Shown here: positions 9,383 through 17,728 of the stretch, piece by piece
Position numbering within the stretch: the stretch's first letter is position 1
Layout: each line of letters begins with the position of its first letter
Assembly (NCBI RefSeq): GCF_001983995.1
Contig: NZ_CP019450.1
Coordinates: 992,001 to 1,056,000, forward strand
Reading direction: 5' to 3'
Length of the DNA stretch: 64,000 nucleotides
Source: Halioglobus japonicus
Lineage (GTDB): Bacteria; Pseudomonadota; Gammaproteobacteria; Pseudomonadales; Halieaceae
Translations under genes and position numbers: made by a program
Notes under the pieces: generated by a model
What the model saw: only the letters and a program-made list of their open reading frames with translations
What the model was told of the DNA's origin: nothing
Database searches by the model: none

Positions 9383-10855
9383 ATGTCTTCAGCACAACAC
9401 GACAGCCGGTTTGCCGACCCCCAGGCGCCTTTTGGTCGCGAGCACGGGCCGCACTTAACCGACGCATTTGCCCCTATCGACTACGAGCTGGAGCTTACTG
9501 ATCTGCCGGTCGAGGGCGAAATCCCCAGCGATCTCAACGGGGTGTATCTGCGCAATGGCCCCAACCAGCAATTCAAGCCCAAGGGTGTGCACCACTATTT
9601 TGATGGGCAGGGCATGATCCACTCCGGCGTGTTTCGCAACGGCACATTCAGCTATCGCAACAAGTGGATTCGCACCGAGGGTTGGAACCAGAATGAGGCC
9701 GCCGGCGAAGAGCTGTTCTGGGGCGTGATGAACTCCCATAAGGCGAGTGAAGACAAGCCCATGAGCGATGCGGCCAACACGGATGTGATTGGTCACGCCG
9801 GCAATGCAGTAGTGAGTTGGTATCTCGCCGGTATTCCCCATGTTGTCGATCCACTGACCCTGGAAACCCTGCGGGCTGCGCCGGAATACGTCAGTGGCCC
9901 GGGTATGGGTATGTCTGCGCACTGCAAGGTCGATGAACACACTGGCGACATGATGTTCTTTGATTACTTCACCAGCAAACCCCACATGAGCTACGGCGTG
10001 GTTAGTGCCGAGGGCAAGCTGTTGCATCATGTGCCCGTCGAACTGCCCGGTGATCGCCTGATGCACGACATGGGTGTGAGTGAGAACTATTCGATCCTGC
10101 ACGACGTACCGGTTTATCACGATGAAGAAGCGCTGAAGGCGGGTCGACACAAAATTCGCTTCGATTCCTCGCTGCCCATTCGCTTTGGTGTGATTCCGCG
10201 TTTCGGTGCCGCAGACACGATTCAGTGGTTCGAGTTTTCCTCCTGCTTCCTCTACCACGTGGTCAATTGCTGGGAGGAGGGTGATGAAGTCGTGATGGTA
10301 GCCTGTCGCTACATGCCTGCCCGCAAAGAGGATGGCAGCATTGATGAAGAGCGCACCGCGCGCATGATCGCCAGCCTGGAGATGGATGCGCGCCTGTGGT
10401 GTTACCGCATGAATGTGAAAACAGGCGAGACAAGTGAGACCTGCCTGAATGCCGACCACAATGTGGAATTCCCCTCGTATAACAGTGCCGAAACCGGGCG
10501 CTATACCGAATGGGCCTACCTGGTAGATCACGATCCCAAACAGCTGCGCTGGACTGGCATTCGCAAGATGAACACCGTGACAGGAGAGAGCGCCGGTGAG
10601 TGGACTGACGGTCACGCCGACTGCTGGTACAGCGAGCCCTGGTTTGCGCCGGCAGATAATCCTCGCAGTGAAGACCACGGCTATGTCGTGAGCTTCTGCT
10701 GGAATGCGCGCACTGAGGTGCAGGAGCTGCAGGTATTTGATGCCCTGGATATCAGCAAAGGACCGGTGGCCCGAGTGAAGTTGCCCCAGCGCATTCCGCC
10801 GGGCTTCCACGCCTGCTGGATGAAGGCTTCCCAGGTCGCGAGCTGGGCCGCGTAG
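9383..10855 (+). CDS. Carotenoid oxygenase (RPE65/CCD family)
   Basis: Non-heme iron(II) dioxygenase of 490 residues that splits a conjugated or styryl C=C bond to two carbonyls. The four iron-binding histidines of the seven-bladed propeller are all present: H180 (MSAHCKVDE), H228 (LMHDMGVSE), H292 (LYHVVNCWEEG) and H476 (PGFHACWM). The N-terminal LNGVYLRNGPNQQF and HYFDGQGMIHSG are family hallmarks. I start at ATG 9383 with GGAGAGAAGAG in front rather than at the weaker start 21 bases upstream. It is followed 11 bases later by an aldehyde dehydrogenase, so the aldehyde product is probably oxidised at once. Carotenoids, retinoid precursors or lignostilbene-type stilbenes are all possible substrates. 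Confidence 0.92.
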   Translation: MSSAQHDSRFADPQAPFGREHGPHLTDAFAPIDYELELTDLPVEGEIPSDLNGVYLRNGPNQQFKPKGVHHYFDGQGMIHSGVFRNGTFSYRNKWIRTEGWNQNEAAGEELFWGVMNSHKASEDKPMSDAANTDVIGHAGNAVVSWYLAGIPHVVDPLTLETLRAAPEYVSGPGMGMSAHCKVDEHTGDMMFFDYFTSKPHMSYGVVSAEGKLLHHVPVELPGDRLMHDMGVSENYSILHDVPVYHDEEALKAGRHKIRFDSSLPIRFGVIPRFGAADTIQWFEFSSCFLYHVVNCWEEGDEVVMVACRYMPARKEDGSIDEERTARMIASLEMDARLWCYRMNVKTGETSETCLNADHNVEFPSYNSAETGRYTEWAYLVDHDPKQLRWTGIRKMNTVTGESAGEWTDGHADCWYSEPWFAPADNPRSEDHGYVVSFCWNARTEVQELQVFDALDISKGPVARVKLPQRIPPGFHACWMKASQVASWAA

Positions 10856-10866
10856 GAGGGGATTCG

Positions 10867-12528
10867 ATGACGGCACTGATGGCCAGGCACCGCCCTACGT
10901 TGTATAAGGCGATCGACGCCTGTAACAAACGCTACTCCTGGACGGCCTATCCCGAGAGTCCCAGCAGCAAAATCTGGGGTGCCAAGCCGCCGGTGGCGGG
11001 GAAGGAAAATTTTGAAGCCATGCTCGGGAGTGACTACCCACTGAACCAGCCCGGTGAAGTAGGCCGCACCGGGGCGGAAGTGTCTCCCTACACCGGAGAG
11101 CCTCTGGACATTACCTATCCGAAAACTGACATAGACACACTCTACGAGGCTATTGCTGTCGCAATGCCTGCCTGGCGGGACGCCAACCCGGAGACACGCC
11201 TGGGTATCTGTCTGGAGATTCTCGACCGCTGCGCGGGCCAACTGTTTGAAAACGCCCACGCAACCATGCACACCTCGGGTCAGAGTTACATCATGGCGTT
11301 TGCCGGGTCCGGTGCCAATGCCCTGGACCGGGGGCTGGAAGCGCTGGCCTATGCGGCCAAGGCCATGGCCGATGTCCCTGCCACGGCCCAATGGGAGCGT
11401 CAGTTTGGCAAAAGCGGTGCCGCCCGTCTGGACAAAAAATATCGGCTGATGCCCCGCGGCGTGGGCGTCGTTATCTGTTGCGCGACATTTCCGCTCTGGA
11501 ATGGCTATCCCGCCCTGTGTGCGAGCCTGGCCACTGGCAATCCAGTGGTGCTCAAGCCTCATCCGGCAGCCATTTTGCCCGTGGCGCTGCTGACCACCGT
11601 GGCACGCCAGGTGCTGGAAGAGGAGGGTTTTGACCCGAATCTCGTCAGCATGGTGGCGGACACCCGCGATGCGCCCGCGACCATGGCATTGCTCGAACAC
11701 CCGATGACAGCCATTGTCGATTTTACCGGCAGCCCGGCCTTTGGTGAATGGATTGAGCAGCACTGCAGTGACAAGCTGGTATACACCGAAACCGCAGGCT
11801 GTAACTCAGTGGTGATCGAGTCCTGTGAGAACCTGGAGGCCATGGCCGGCGCCATTGCGCACTCCCTGTGCCAGGCCTCCGCCCAGATGTGCACCAGCGT
11901 ACAGAATATTCACGTGCCGGCGGGTGGTATCCGGGTCGGCGATGGCCACGCGAGTTTTGACGAGGTTGCCGCCGCATTGGTGGCGGCGGTGGACAAGCAT
12001 TTGCACAACCCCCAGGTGTTGTGTGGCACGCTGGTGGACGAGGCCATACTCGCGACGATTGAACGCTATCGAGGTCTTGCCGCTGACCACGGTCAGCTGC
12101 TGCGTGATTCCGGCCCGCTCGACTATGCGGACTTCCCGGGGGCGCGCACGGCATCACCGCTGATGCTGGAGGTCACTGAGGCGGCCCGCGATATTTACCG
12201 GGATGAGATTTTTGGTCCGGTGTCGTTTGTAATTAAAGGTGCCGATGCCGAGGCCTGCCTGCGTGACGCCACCACTAACGCCCGTGAGCGCGGCGCGATA
12301 ACCTCGCATGTGTATTCACTCGATGAGGCGTTCCTGGATCGCGCCGAGATGGCCTATCACAACGCCGGTGCCTCGGTGGCCTGTAATCTGATCGGCATGC
12401 CCATCAACTTTGCGGCGGCCTATTCTGACTACCATGTGTCGGGACTGAATCCTGCCGGCAATGCCTGTCTGGCGGATCTGGCGTTTGTGGCGAGTCGCTT
12501 CCGCATCGTGCAAAGCAAGCGGATGTAA
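10867..12528 (+). CDS. PaaN-like aldehyde dehydrogenase
   Basis: A 553-residue NAD(P)-dependent aldehyde dehydrogenase of the long PaaN type. Catalytic Glu is at residue 308 (YTETAGCNSV) and catalytic Cys at 342 (SAQMCTSVQNI); NPVVLKPHPAAILP is the cofactor strand and EIFGPVSFVI the usual C-terminal motif. GGAGGGG precedes the ATG, 11 bases after the oxygenase stop, so the two genes are an operon. Relatives are named for phenylacetate catabolism, but no paa genes are here; the partner oxygenase suggests it oxidises an apocarotenal, aryl aldehyde or similar cleavage product. Confidence 0.88.
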   Translation: MTALMARHRPTLYKAIDACNKRYSWTAYPESPSSKIWGAKPPVAGKENFEAMLGSDYPLNQPGEVGRTGAEVSPYTGEPLDITYPKTDIDTLYEAIAVAMPAWRDANPETRLGICLEILDRCAGQLFENAHATMHTSGQSYIMAFAGSGANALDRGLEALAYAAKAMADVPATAQWERQFGKSGAARLDKKYRLMPRGVGVVICCATFPLWNGYPALCASLATGNPVVLKPHPAAILPVALLTTVARQVLEEEGFDPNLVSMVADTRDAPATMALLEHPMTAIVDFTGSPAFGEWIEQHCSDKLVYTETAGCNSVVIESCENLEAMAGAIAHSLCQASAQMCTSVQNIHVPAGGIRVGDGHASFDEVAAALVAAVDKHLHNPQVLCGTLVDEAILATIERYRGLAADHGQLLRDSGPLDYADFPGARTASPLMLEVTEAARDIYRDEIFGPVSFVIKGADAEACLRDATTNARERGAITSHVYSLDEAFLDRAEMAYHNAGASVACNLIGMPINFAAAYSDYHVSGLNPAGNACLADLAFVASRFRIVQSKRM

Positions 12529-12637
12529 GTCTTTGGCAGCGGCTTGTCGCACCTGACGGGCATTTCACCGCCGGAGCCTGATATCCGGGCCCCAAACTGA
12601 TAGCATCCGCTCGTTTTCTATCCGAAGGAATCTCCCA

Positions 12638-14371
12638 ATGAAAAAAATGATGAACGTGCTTGGCTTCGCCCTGGCGCTGGTCGCACTCGGCGTAAAGGCC
12701 GACTGGATCGAGCGCAGCGATGCCATTACCACCGAGGTCATGATGGCCCAGGGCCAGCACCAGCCCGAGCTGATGAGCTTCTACGGCATTGCCGAATTCG
12801 ACACACAGGTGAGCAGCTATAGCGAGGCAGCTCGTCAGGCTAGCCTGGCAACCAACCGTGAGTTTGTCACTGAACTGCAGGCACGCCTTGAAAAGGAAGA
12901 GCATCGCAAGCTGCGCCAGGATCTGCAGATCCTGATCGATGCACTTGAGCGTGAGAACACGACTTCGGAGTTGAGTCACCAGTATGCGGTGCCCTATGCG
13001 GATCTGCCTTCGGACCTGTTTGGGGTATTCCGGTCGCTACTCGACAAGCGTGTCGATCCGGACCGATATCCTGCAGCACTGGTACGCCTGAAAAAGTACA
13101 ACGGTACCGCCCCGGGTTTTGCGCCTGCGACCGAGCAGGCCATAGCCAGCGCTGAGGCACGCTTTGGCGTAGACGGCGTCGCTGGCCCCTGGGTGGGCGA
13201 AATCGATAACCACCTGAGCAGTGCCGAGGGCATCATTGCGGGTATCCGCAGCCTGTTTGAGGGATCTGGCCTCGAGGGATGGGAAGCGGACTACGACATC
13301 CTCGCTGAACAGCTCAACGCGTACATGAAGTGGGTGGACACCGATCTGCGCAAGCACGCGCGGGACAGCAACTTGTTGCCGCCGGCCCTGTATGCCGACA
13401 GCCTGCGTAACTTCGGTGTCGATGCCGAGCCCGAAGAACTGATTGCCCGTGCCCAGTACAGCTACCAGTTGCTGCGCAGTGAGATGAAGGCCATTGCCTG
13501 GCGGATTGCCGAACAGAATGGCTGGAAGGACAAAGATCTTGTCGCCGTAATGAAGCGCATGAAGCAGGACCAGCTCGCCGACGACGTGGTGCTGCCTCGT
13601 TACCAGGAGCGCCTGGCGATTGTGGAAGACATTATCCGTCGCGAGGACATCGTCACGCTGCCCGAGCGTCCCGCCAATATCCGGGTAGCGACCCCGGCGG
13701 AGTCGGCGGCTAGCCCCGCGTCGCACATGAGCCCACCGCAACTGGTGAACAACACCGGACAGTACGGCGAATTCGTGCTGGTTACCTCCAATCCGGCGCT
13801 CGGTGAAGACGCGCGTATGGATGACTTCAGCCACGACGCCATGACCTGGGCGCTGGTGGTACACGAAGCGCGCCCCGGCCACGAGCTGCAGTTCGCCCGC
13901 CTGGTCGAGGACGGCACTTCCCTGGCTCGCGCCAGCTACGCCTTTAACAGTGCCAATGTTGAGGGCTGGGGGCTGTATGCGGAGTCGATTATGCAGGAGT
14001 ACCTTCCGCTGGAAGGCCAGCTGTTCAACCTCTATACCCGTATCATGCGCGCCGCGCGGATGTTCCTTGACCCCATGGTGAACACCGGCCAGATCAGCCG
14101 CGATGACGCCCGCGATTTCCTGATCGAGCAACTGGCGATGTCCAAGGCCATGGCCAGCTCAGAAGCGGATCGCTACTCGTTCCGGGCGCCGGGTCAGGCA
14201 ACCTCCTACTACTGGGGATATATGGGTCTGAGCGCGCTGCGCACCGAGGTGGAGCTGGCGCAGGGCGATGCCTTTAACCAGCGTGAATTCCACGACTTCA
14301 TTCTCCGCCAGGGTCTGCTCCCACCGGAGATGTTGCAAGCGGCTGTTCGCGAGAAGTTCATCGAGAACTGA
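12638..14371 (+). CDS. DUF885 family protein, secreted, probable metallopeptidase
   Basis: A 577-residue protein with an N-terminal signal peptide (MKKMMNVLGFALALVALGVKA) and the DUF885 fold. The sequence VVHEARPGHELQFARL carries an HExxxxH-type zinc site (HEARPGH) characteristic of this family, which is related to M32-like alpha-helical peptidases. A second conserved region, NVEGWGLYAE, with the third zinc-ligand Glu, lies about 30 residues on. Placement in the periplasm follows from the signal. Role is not known beyond presumed peptide hydrolysis. It is single, with AAGGAATC as ribosome site, and convergent with the M48 protease. Confidence 0.82.
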   Translation: MKKMMNVLGFALALVALGVKADWIERSDAITTEVMMAQGQHQPELMSFYGIAEFDTQVSSYSEAARQASLATNREFVTELQARLEKEEHRKLRQDLQILIDALERENTTSELSHQYAVPYADLPSDLFGVFRSLLDKRVDPDRYPAALVRLKKYNGTAPGFAPATEQAIASAEARFGVDGVAGPWVGEIDNHLSSAEGIIAGIRSLFEGSGLEGWEADYDILAEQLNAYMKWVDTDLRKHARDSNLLPPALYADSLRNFGVDAEPEELIARAQYSYQLLRSEMKAIAWRIAEQNGWKDKDLVAVMKRMKQDQLADDVVLPRYQERLAIVEDIIRREDIVTLPERPANIRVATPAESAASPASHMSPPQLVNNTGQYGEFVLVTSNPALGEDARMDDFSHDAMTWALVVHEARPGHELQFARLVEDGTSLARASYAFNSANVEGWGLYAESIMQEYLPLEGQLFNLYTRIMRAARMFLDPMVNTGQISRDDARDFLIEQLAMSKAMASSEADRYSFRAPGQATSYYWGYMGLSALRTEVELAQGDAFNQREFHDFILRQGLLPPEMLQAAVREKFIEN

Positions 14372-14379
14372 CCTGGTGT

Positions 14380-14410
14380 GGTCAGCGATACACTCAGTGT
14401 ATGGCTGGCC
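14380..14410. terminator. Hairpin between convergent DUF885 and M48 genes
   Basis: ATACACT (14388-14394), one base, AGTGTAT (14396-14402) is a perfect dyad, extended outward by GGTCAGC at 14380-14386 against GCTGGCC at 14404-14410 with a few mismatches. There is no T-run. Its place between two converging stop codons suggests a bidirectional, factor-assisted terminator. Confidence 0.45.
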
Positions 14411-15222
14411 TAGCGGACGATTTGGACCGGCGCTACCGGCGCCATGGTGCCGCTGGGATTCAACTGACGCATCTCCGGAATCATTGCCTGCAGGGCCGCC
14501 TGGCGATTGCCCGGCGCCGGGTGAGTGCTGAGAAATTCCGGCGGTGCTGAACCGCCGGCTTTGCCCATCTTTTGCCACAGTGTAACGGCCGCGTCCGGCT
14601 CGTAACCCGCCTGTGTTGCCAGGCGCATACCAATGGCATCCGCCTCGGATTCCGCGGTGCGTGAGTTGGGTAGTTCGAGCGCAACCTTGGCCGCTGCAGC
14701 GGCGCCCAGCATGGCTGCACCGTGATGGTCGGAGGCAACGCCGACGGCAACCACACCCAGGGTGGTAGCCATGGCACGCGACATGCGCTCGGCCGTGTGA
14801 TTGGCCAGGGCGTGGGAAATTTCGTGGCCCATGACCTGGGCGAATTCATCATCGGTGAGCTTCAGTTTATCCAGCAAGCCGGTGTACACCGCCATACGCC
14901 CGCCTGCCATGCACCAGGCGTTCACTGTCTTGGGATCGTCAATAATGGCAACACTCCACTCCCAGTTGCTGGTATTCGGGTATTGCTGCTTGGCCACATA
15001 AACCAGCCTGCCCGTTATCGTGGCCACTCGATCCATCACTTTCGGGTCGTCGACGAGCTTGTTCTGCTGATCGAGCTGGTTAACCGTGGTCAGGTAGGCT
15101 TTCTTCGATTCGACTATGGCTGACTCGGGTGAGATTAGCATCAGCTGAGAGCGTCCTGTGGGGCTGGTGGCGCAGCCGGCGAGCAGTGACAGGGCCAGGG
15201 TGGCGAGCAGTAGTTTCTTCAT
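14410..15222 (-). CDS. M48 family metalloprotease, lipoprotein
   Basis: A 270-residue zinc peptidase of the Oma1/LoiP (M48C) type. A lipoprotein signal peptide ends at the lipobox LLAGC (Cys16), so the mature protein is anchored by lipid at the inner or outer membrane facing the periplasm. The HExxH motif is HEISH in VMGHEISHALANHTAE, and the third ligand Glu lies in RTAESEADAIG. The downstream LSTHPAPGNRQAAL is the family's C-terminal signature. Members degrade misfolded envelope proteins. No operon partner is visible. Confidence 0.9.
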   Translation of the reverse strand: MKKLLLATLALSLLAGCATSPTGRSQLMLISPESAIVESKKAYLTTVNQLDQQNKLVDDPKVMDRVATITGRLVYVAKQQYPNTSNWEWSVAIIDDPKTVNAWCMAGGRMAVYTGLLDKLKLTDDEFAQVMGHEISHALANHTAERMSRAMATTLGVVAVGVASDHHGAAMLGAAAAAKVALELPNSRTAESEADAIGMRLATQAGYEPDAAVTLWQKMGKAGGSAPPEFLSTHPAPGNRQAALQAMIPEMRQLNPSGTMAPVAPVQIVR

Positions 15223-15332
15223 GACATTCTCAAGCGGTTAGTAATAACAAGCCCTTATCGACGGACGCCGTTGAGCGCCGCCGCATCGGCCACTACATAC
15301 TATGACATATTCCGCGTGAGGGAGGTTCAGGT

Positions 15333-15556
15333 CAGCGGTCTAATTCTGCCTGCAGTCGTTCCAGAGCACGCTCGTAGGCCTGCTGGCCCAGCATTTACTT
15401 GAGCGCGCAATCACTGCCTTCTGGGACAGAATCGACCCCCTCGGCGGTGTATTCGTCCCAGCGCAGTCTGGCTAAGAGAAGATGATTGGCCTTTTTCCGT
15501 GAGGGATTAGCGAGCGCTTTTTCAGTATATGGGATAACACCTTGTTAGATGCCCGG
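15333..15556 (-). pseudogene. Decayed coding remnant with an in-frame stop
   Basis: The 497-base gap 15223-15719 has no complete gene. On the minus strand one frame reads protein-like sequence (VIPYTEKALANPSRKKANHL, then LLARLRWDEYTAEGVDS), meets TAA at about 15397, and continues directly as MLGQQAYERALERLQAEL to a stop at 15333. No start codon or ribosome site is visible. I do not recognise the family. The rest of the gap (15557-15675) shows only a short plus-strand tail ending at about 15621 that could be another fragment. Confidence 0.3.
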
Positions 15557-15676
15557 GTGAAGGGCGAACAGCGCTACATGTGGTTTTCGGGTCAGAAAAT
15601 GCCGAGCACACGGGTAGCGTGAGTGCTGACACCGTTCGTTTCTGAACGAGGTTGGTGATTAGCCTGCTCAATAAAA

Positions 15677-15702
15677 GGAGAGCCAATGGCTCCCCTTTTT
15701 TT
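15677..15702. terminator. Rho-independent terminator downstream of the Rieske gene
   Basis: GGAGAGCC, AAT loop, GGCTCCCC followed by seven T on the plus strand; read on the minus strand the same stem is followed by TTTTATT. It lies 18 bases beyond the Rieske oxygenase stop, so it most likely ends that transcript and may work in both directions. Confidence 0.7.
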
Positions 15703-15719
15703 ACTCGCTTAGTGCCGGC

Positions 15720-16811
15720 TTAAATCGCCAGGCCGCCGTCGATAGCGTGACCGGCTTCTTCGGCGCTGCGCATACCCTGGGTACCCACCTTGCCGTTGAG
15801 CTCCTCGCGAATCGCTGCGACGGATTCCTGTTTGGCATAGAACTGCGAATACCACTTGCGGCCATGCTTGAAGGGTCCGTCGGTCTTCAGCTGCATGATT
15901 TTCAGCGCGGGACGTTTGGTTGCCCATACGTTGAAGTCTGCGGCAAACGCCTCCAATGCACCGGCCTGGTAACCCTTCTGGATTTCCACATCCTCGGCGG
16001 TGGCCTCGGCATGGGCGCTCTTGTAGATAACGCCGTGCCAGGCCTTGATGCGGCCGTCATCGACCGGCGTGTTGAAGATCAGCTCGTAGATTTCACTATC
16101 GTCCCAGACCTGCTTGGAGCGCAGGATGCCGGGGCCGGTATACCAGGTGGTGGTGAACAGGAACGCGCCACCATAGGCCTGCATCGGGCCACCCTGGCGC
16201 TGGATGTAGATATGGTCGCGGAACTCGTTCTCGAAGTACTGGCTGGGTGCGCCGTGGGTAGGGCCCAGGTGCGCCATATCGGCCATGTTGTCGAGAACCT
16301 CCTGAGGATGGATATCCAACTCACCCAGGTGGTCCAGCGGGCCCATGACCCACTGCGGGTCGTCCACTTCTGCCAGTGTCGGCGCATCGTACTCGGGCTC
16401 GCCGCCATCGGGATCAAACCAGGCCATGACGGCGCCCAGGCTGTCGACCACTGGGTAGGAGCGAATGGAGGCTGATTTGGGGCACGGGCCGTCGTGATAG
16501 GGGATATCGTCGACATCGCCCTTATCGTTATAACGCCAGCCGTGATAGGGGCAGCGGATCGAGTCGCCCTCGATCTGTTCTCCGTTTTTGACGATCATCG
16601 AGCTGGTGGCGCCGGTCAGGTGGGTGCCCATGTGCGCGCAGTAAGCGTCGAGCATCACCGGCTTGCCGCTTTCGCCGCGGTAGAGTGCCAGGTCGCGACC
16701 CCAGAAGCGCACTGCCATGGGGCCCTTATCCAGTTCGGAGCTTTCGGCGACGACAAACCACCCGCGGGGGAATTCGTTGGGGCCGAGACCGTATTCAGCT
16801 GCAGTTGCCAT
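15720..16811 (-). CDS. Rieske [2Fe-2S] oxygenase, KshA-like terminal component
   Basis: A 363-residue Rieske non-heme iron oxygenase. The cluster ligands are CAHMGTHL near residue 58-60 and CPYHGWRY near 88-91; the mononuclear iron triad begins at LDNMADMAHLGPTHG (Asn/Asp, His, His). Overall order and the DNxxDMAH motif match 3-ketosteroid 9-alpha-hydroxylase oxygenase (KshA) and related cholesterol-type oxygenases, but it has about 10 extra residues between the Rieske ligand pairs. AAGGAGGTG gives a strong ribosome site. A reductase partner is not in the window. Steroid substrate is an inference; family membership is firm. Confidence 0.87.
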   Translation of the reverse strand: MATAAEYGLGPNEFPRGWFVVAESSELDKGPMAVRFWGRDLALYRGESGKPVMLDAYCAHMGTHLTGATSSMIVKNGEQIEGDSIRCPYHGWRYNDKGDVDDIPYHDGPCPKSASIRSYPVVDSLGAVMAWFDPDGGEPEYDAPTLAEVDDPQWVMGPLDHLGELDIHPQEVLDNMADMAHLGPTHGAPSQYFENEFRDHIYIQRQGGPMQAYGGAFLFTTTWYTGPGILRSKQVWDDSEIYELIFNTPVDDGRIKAWHGVIYKSAHAEATAEDVEIQKGYQAGALEAFAADFNVWATKRPALKIMQLKTDGPFKHGRKWYSQFYAKQESVAAIREELNGKVGTQGMRSAEEAGHAIDGGLAI

Positions 16812-16866
16812 AATTCTGCACCTCCTTGTAGACTTATTGAGGCTGAATTATAGCTGCGGCGACTGT

Positions 16867-17394
16867 TTACTGCGGTTCAAGCAGGTAGTCTATTGCCGAT
16901 TTGAGCAGTCCCCGAAAGACCGGATCATCCCATTCATCGTCATTGTGTCCCAAAGTTAAACCAATCACCGTCCCCTTGCCTTGAGGGGCTTCCCACATGA
17001 CGACCTCATCGTCCTTGCGCTGCAGTCCGCGCAACAGCGGGGTGACTTCGGGTGTGACGTAGTGACTGTTGTATAAATCCGTTTTCTCGGTGGTGTAACC
17101 CTCCGGGATGTTCAGTTGTAGCGGCGCATCGGCGACGGGTACGAGGGTGATCGGTTTCTTGGGTCCGTGCTTGGTGCTGGCAATACCGGTGAATTCACCC
17201 CATGCAGGTAGGCTGCTGTCAGGATGATCCTGTTGCCACTGTTCGAGGAGGCGTTTATTGGCCCTCGCTTTCCCCAGAGTGTTGCCGGGAATCGGCTTGC
17301 CCTTCTTAAACGTATCCCACCAGCTGTGCATGGCGCAGTGCACCAGTAATGCGGGCAGGCCGGCGCTGACGGTCTGGTCGATCAGATTGGTCAT
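16867..17394 (-). CDS. ThuA-like domain protein, truncated at the N-terminus
   Basis: The 175 residues correspond to the C-terminal two thirds of a ThuA (trehalose-utilisation, class I glutamine-amidotransferase-like) protein: LPALLVHCAMHSWW is the nucleophile-elbow region, followed by NSHYVTPEVTPLL, VVMWEAPQGKGTVIGLTLGH and a terminal SAIDYLLEPQ. Full members have about 240-300 residues and begin with a flavodoxin-like strand that is missing. Upstream in the same frame family-like sequence continues only to about 17410, then stops at a palindrome that joins an opposite-strand ThuA fragment. Probably a non-functional remnant; it precedes the Rieske gene on the same strand. Confidence 0.65.
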   Translation of the reverse strand: MTNLIDQTVSAGLPALLVHCAMHSWWDTFKKGKPIPGNTLGKARANKRLLEQWQQDHPDSSLPAWGEFTGIASTKHGPKKPITLVPVADAPLQLNIPEGYTTEKTDLYNSHYVTPEVTPLLRGLQRKDDEVVMWEAPQGKGTVIGLTLGHNDDEWDDPVFRGLLKSAIDYLLEPQ

Positions 17395-17396
17395 GG

Positions 17397-17418
17397 CGGC
17401 GGCCTCCGGAGACCGCCG
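17397..17418. repeat. 22-base near-perfect palindrome at the junction of two ThuA fragments
   Basis: CGGCGG, C, CTCCGGAG, A, CCGCCG: the centre CTCCGGAG (17404-17411) is a perfect 8-mer and the flanks pair over another 6 bases each side after a single mismatch. The two diverging ThuA remnants both lose family similarity exactly here, so the palindrome marks a rearrangement breakpoint. Confidence 0.7.
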
Positions 17419-17728
17419 GTATCGTGCGGTTCTCGATGCTGGATGAATGGTACCTCAATATGCGTTTTCGCGATGAAGCCGTTGTCGATATTCTCAGTGC
17501 GATCGCACCTGAATCAACCATGAAGCGCCGCAATGGCCCCCGCAGCGGCAACGATGCTGTGCGCAAGCTGGTTGCGGACGGTGTGCCCCAGGTGGTGGCC
17601 TGGGGCTATGAGCGCCCGGCGGCGGCCGCGGCTTTGGTTATATGGGCGGACACTTTCACAAGAACTGGCAGAATGATAATGCCCGCAACCTGGTACTCAA
17701 TGCGATTGAGTGGACGATGGCGCGCTAA
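17407..17728 (+). pseudogene. ThuA-like protein, C-terminal fragment, frameshifted
   Basis: Plus-strand sequence from the palindrome onward encodes the last ~105 residues of a second ThuA-like protein: PETAGIVRFSMLDEWYLNMR, then VVAWGYERP, then, after a one-base shift at C-run 17615-17617, GGGRGFGYMGGHFHKNWQND and NLVLNAIEWTMAR followed by TAA at 17726. The GFG-x-GGHFHxNW string is the family's C-terminal signature. There is no start codon or N-terminal half. The end overlaps the 3' end of the transporter on the other strand by 32 bases. Confidence 0.72.

Noticed and set aside
9455..10876. A 473-codon open frame on the minus strand opposite the carotenoid oxygenase
   Set aside because: It is fully antisense to a gene with all four iron ligands, has no family-like motifs or ribosome site, and arises from GC-rich codon bias.
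13037..14131. A 364-codon minus-strand open frame opposite the DUF885 gene
   Set aside because: Shadow frame; composition is repetitive in Val/Gln/His and shows no domain, while the plus strand has a signal peptide and zinc motif.
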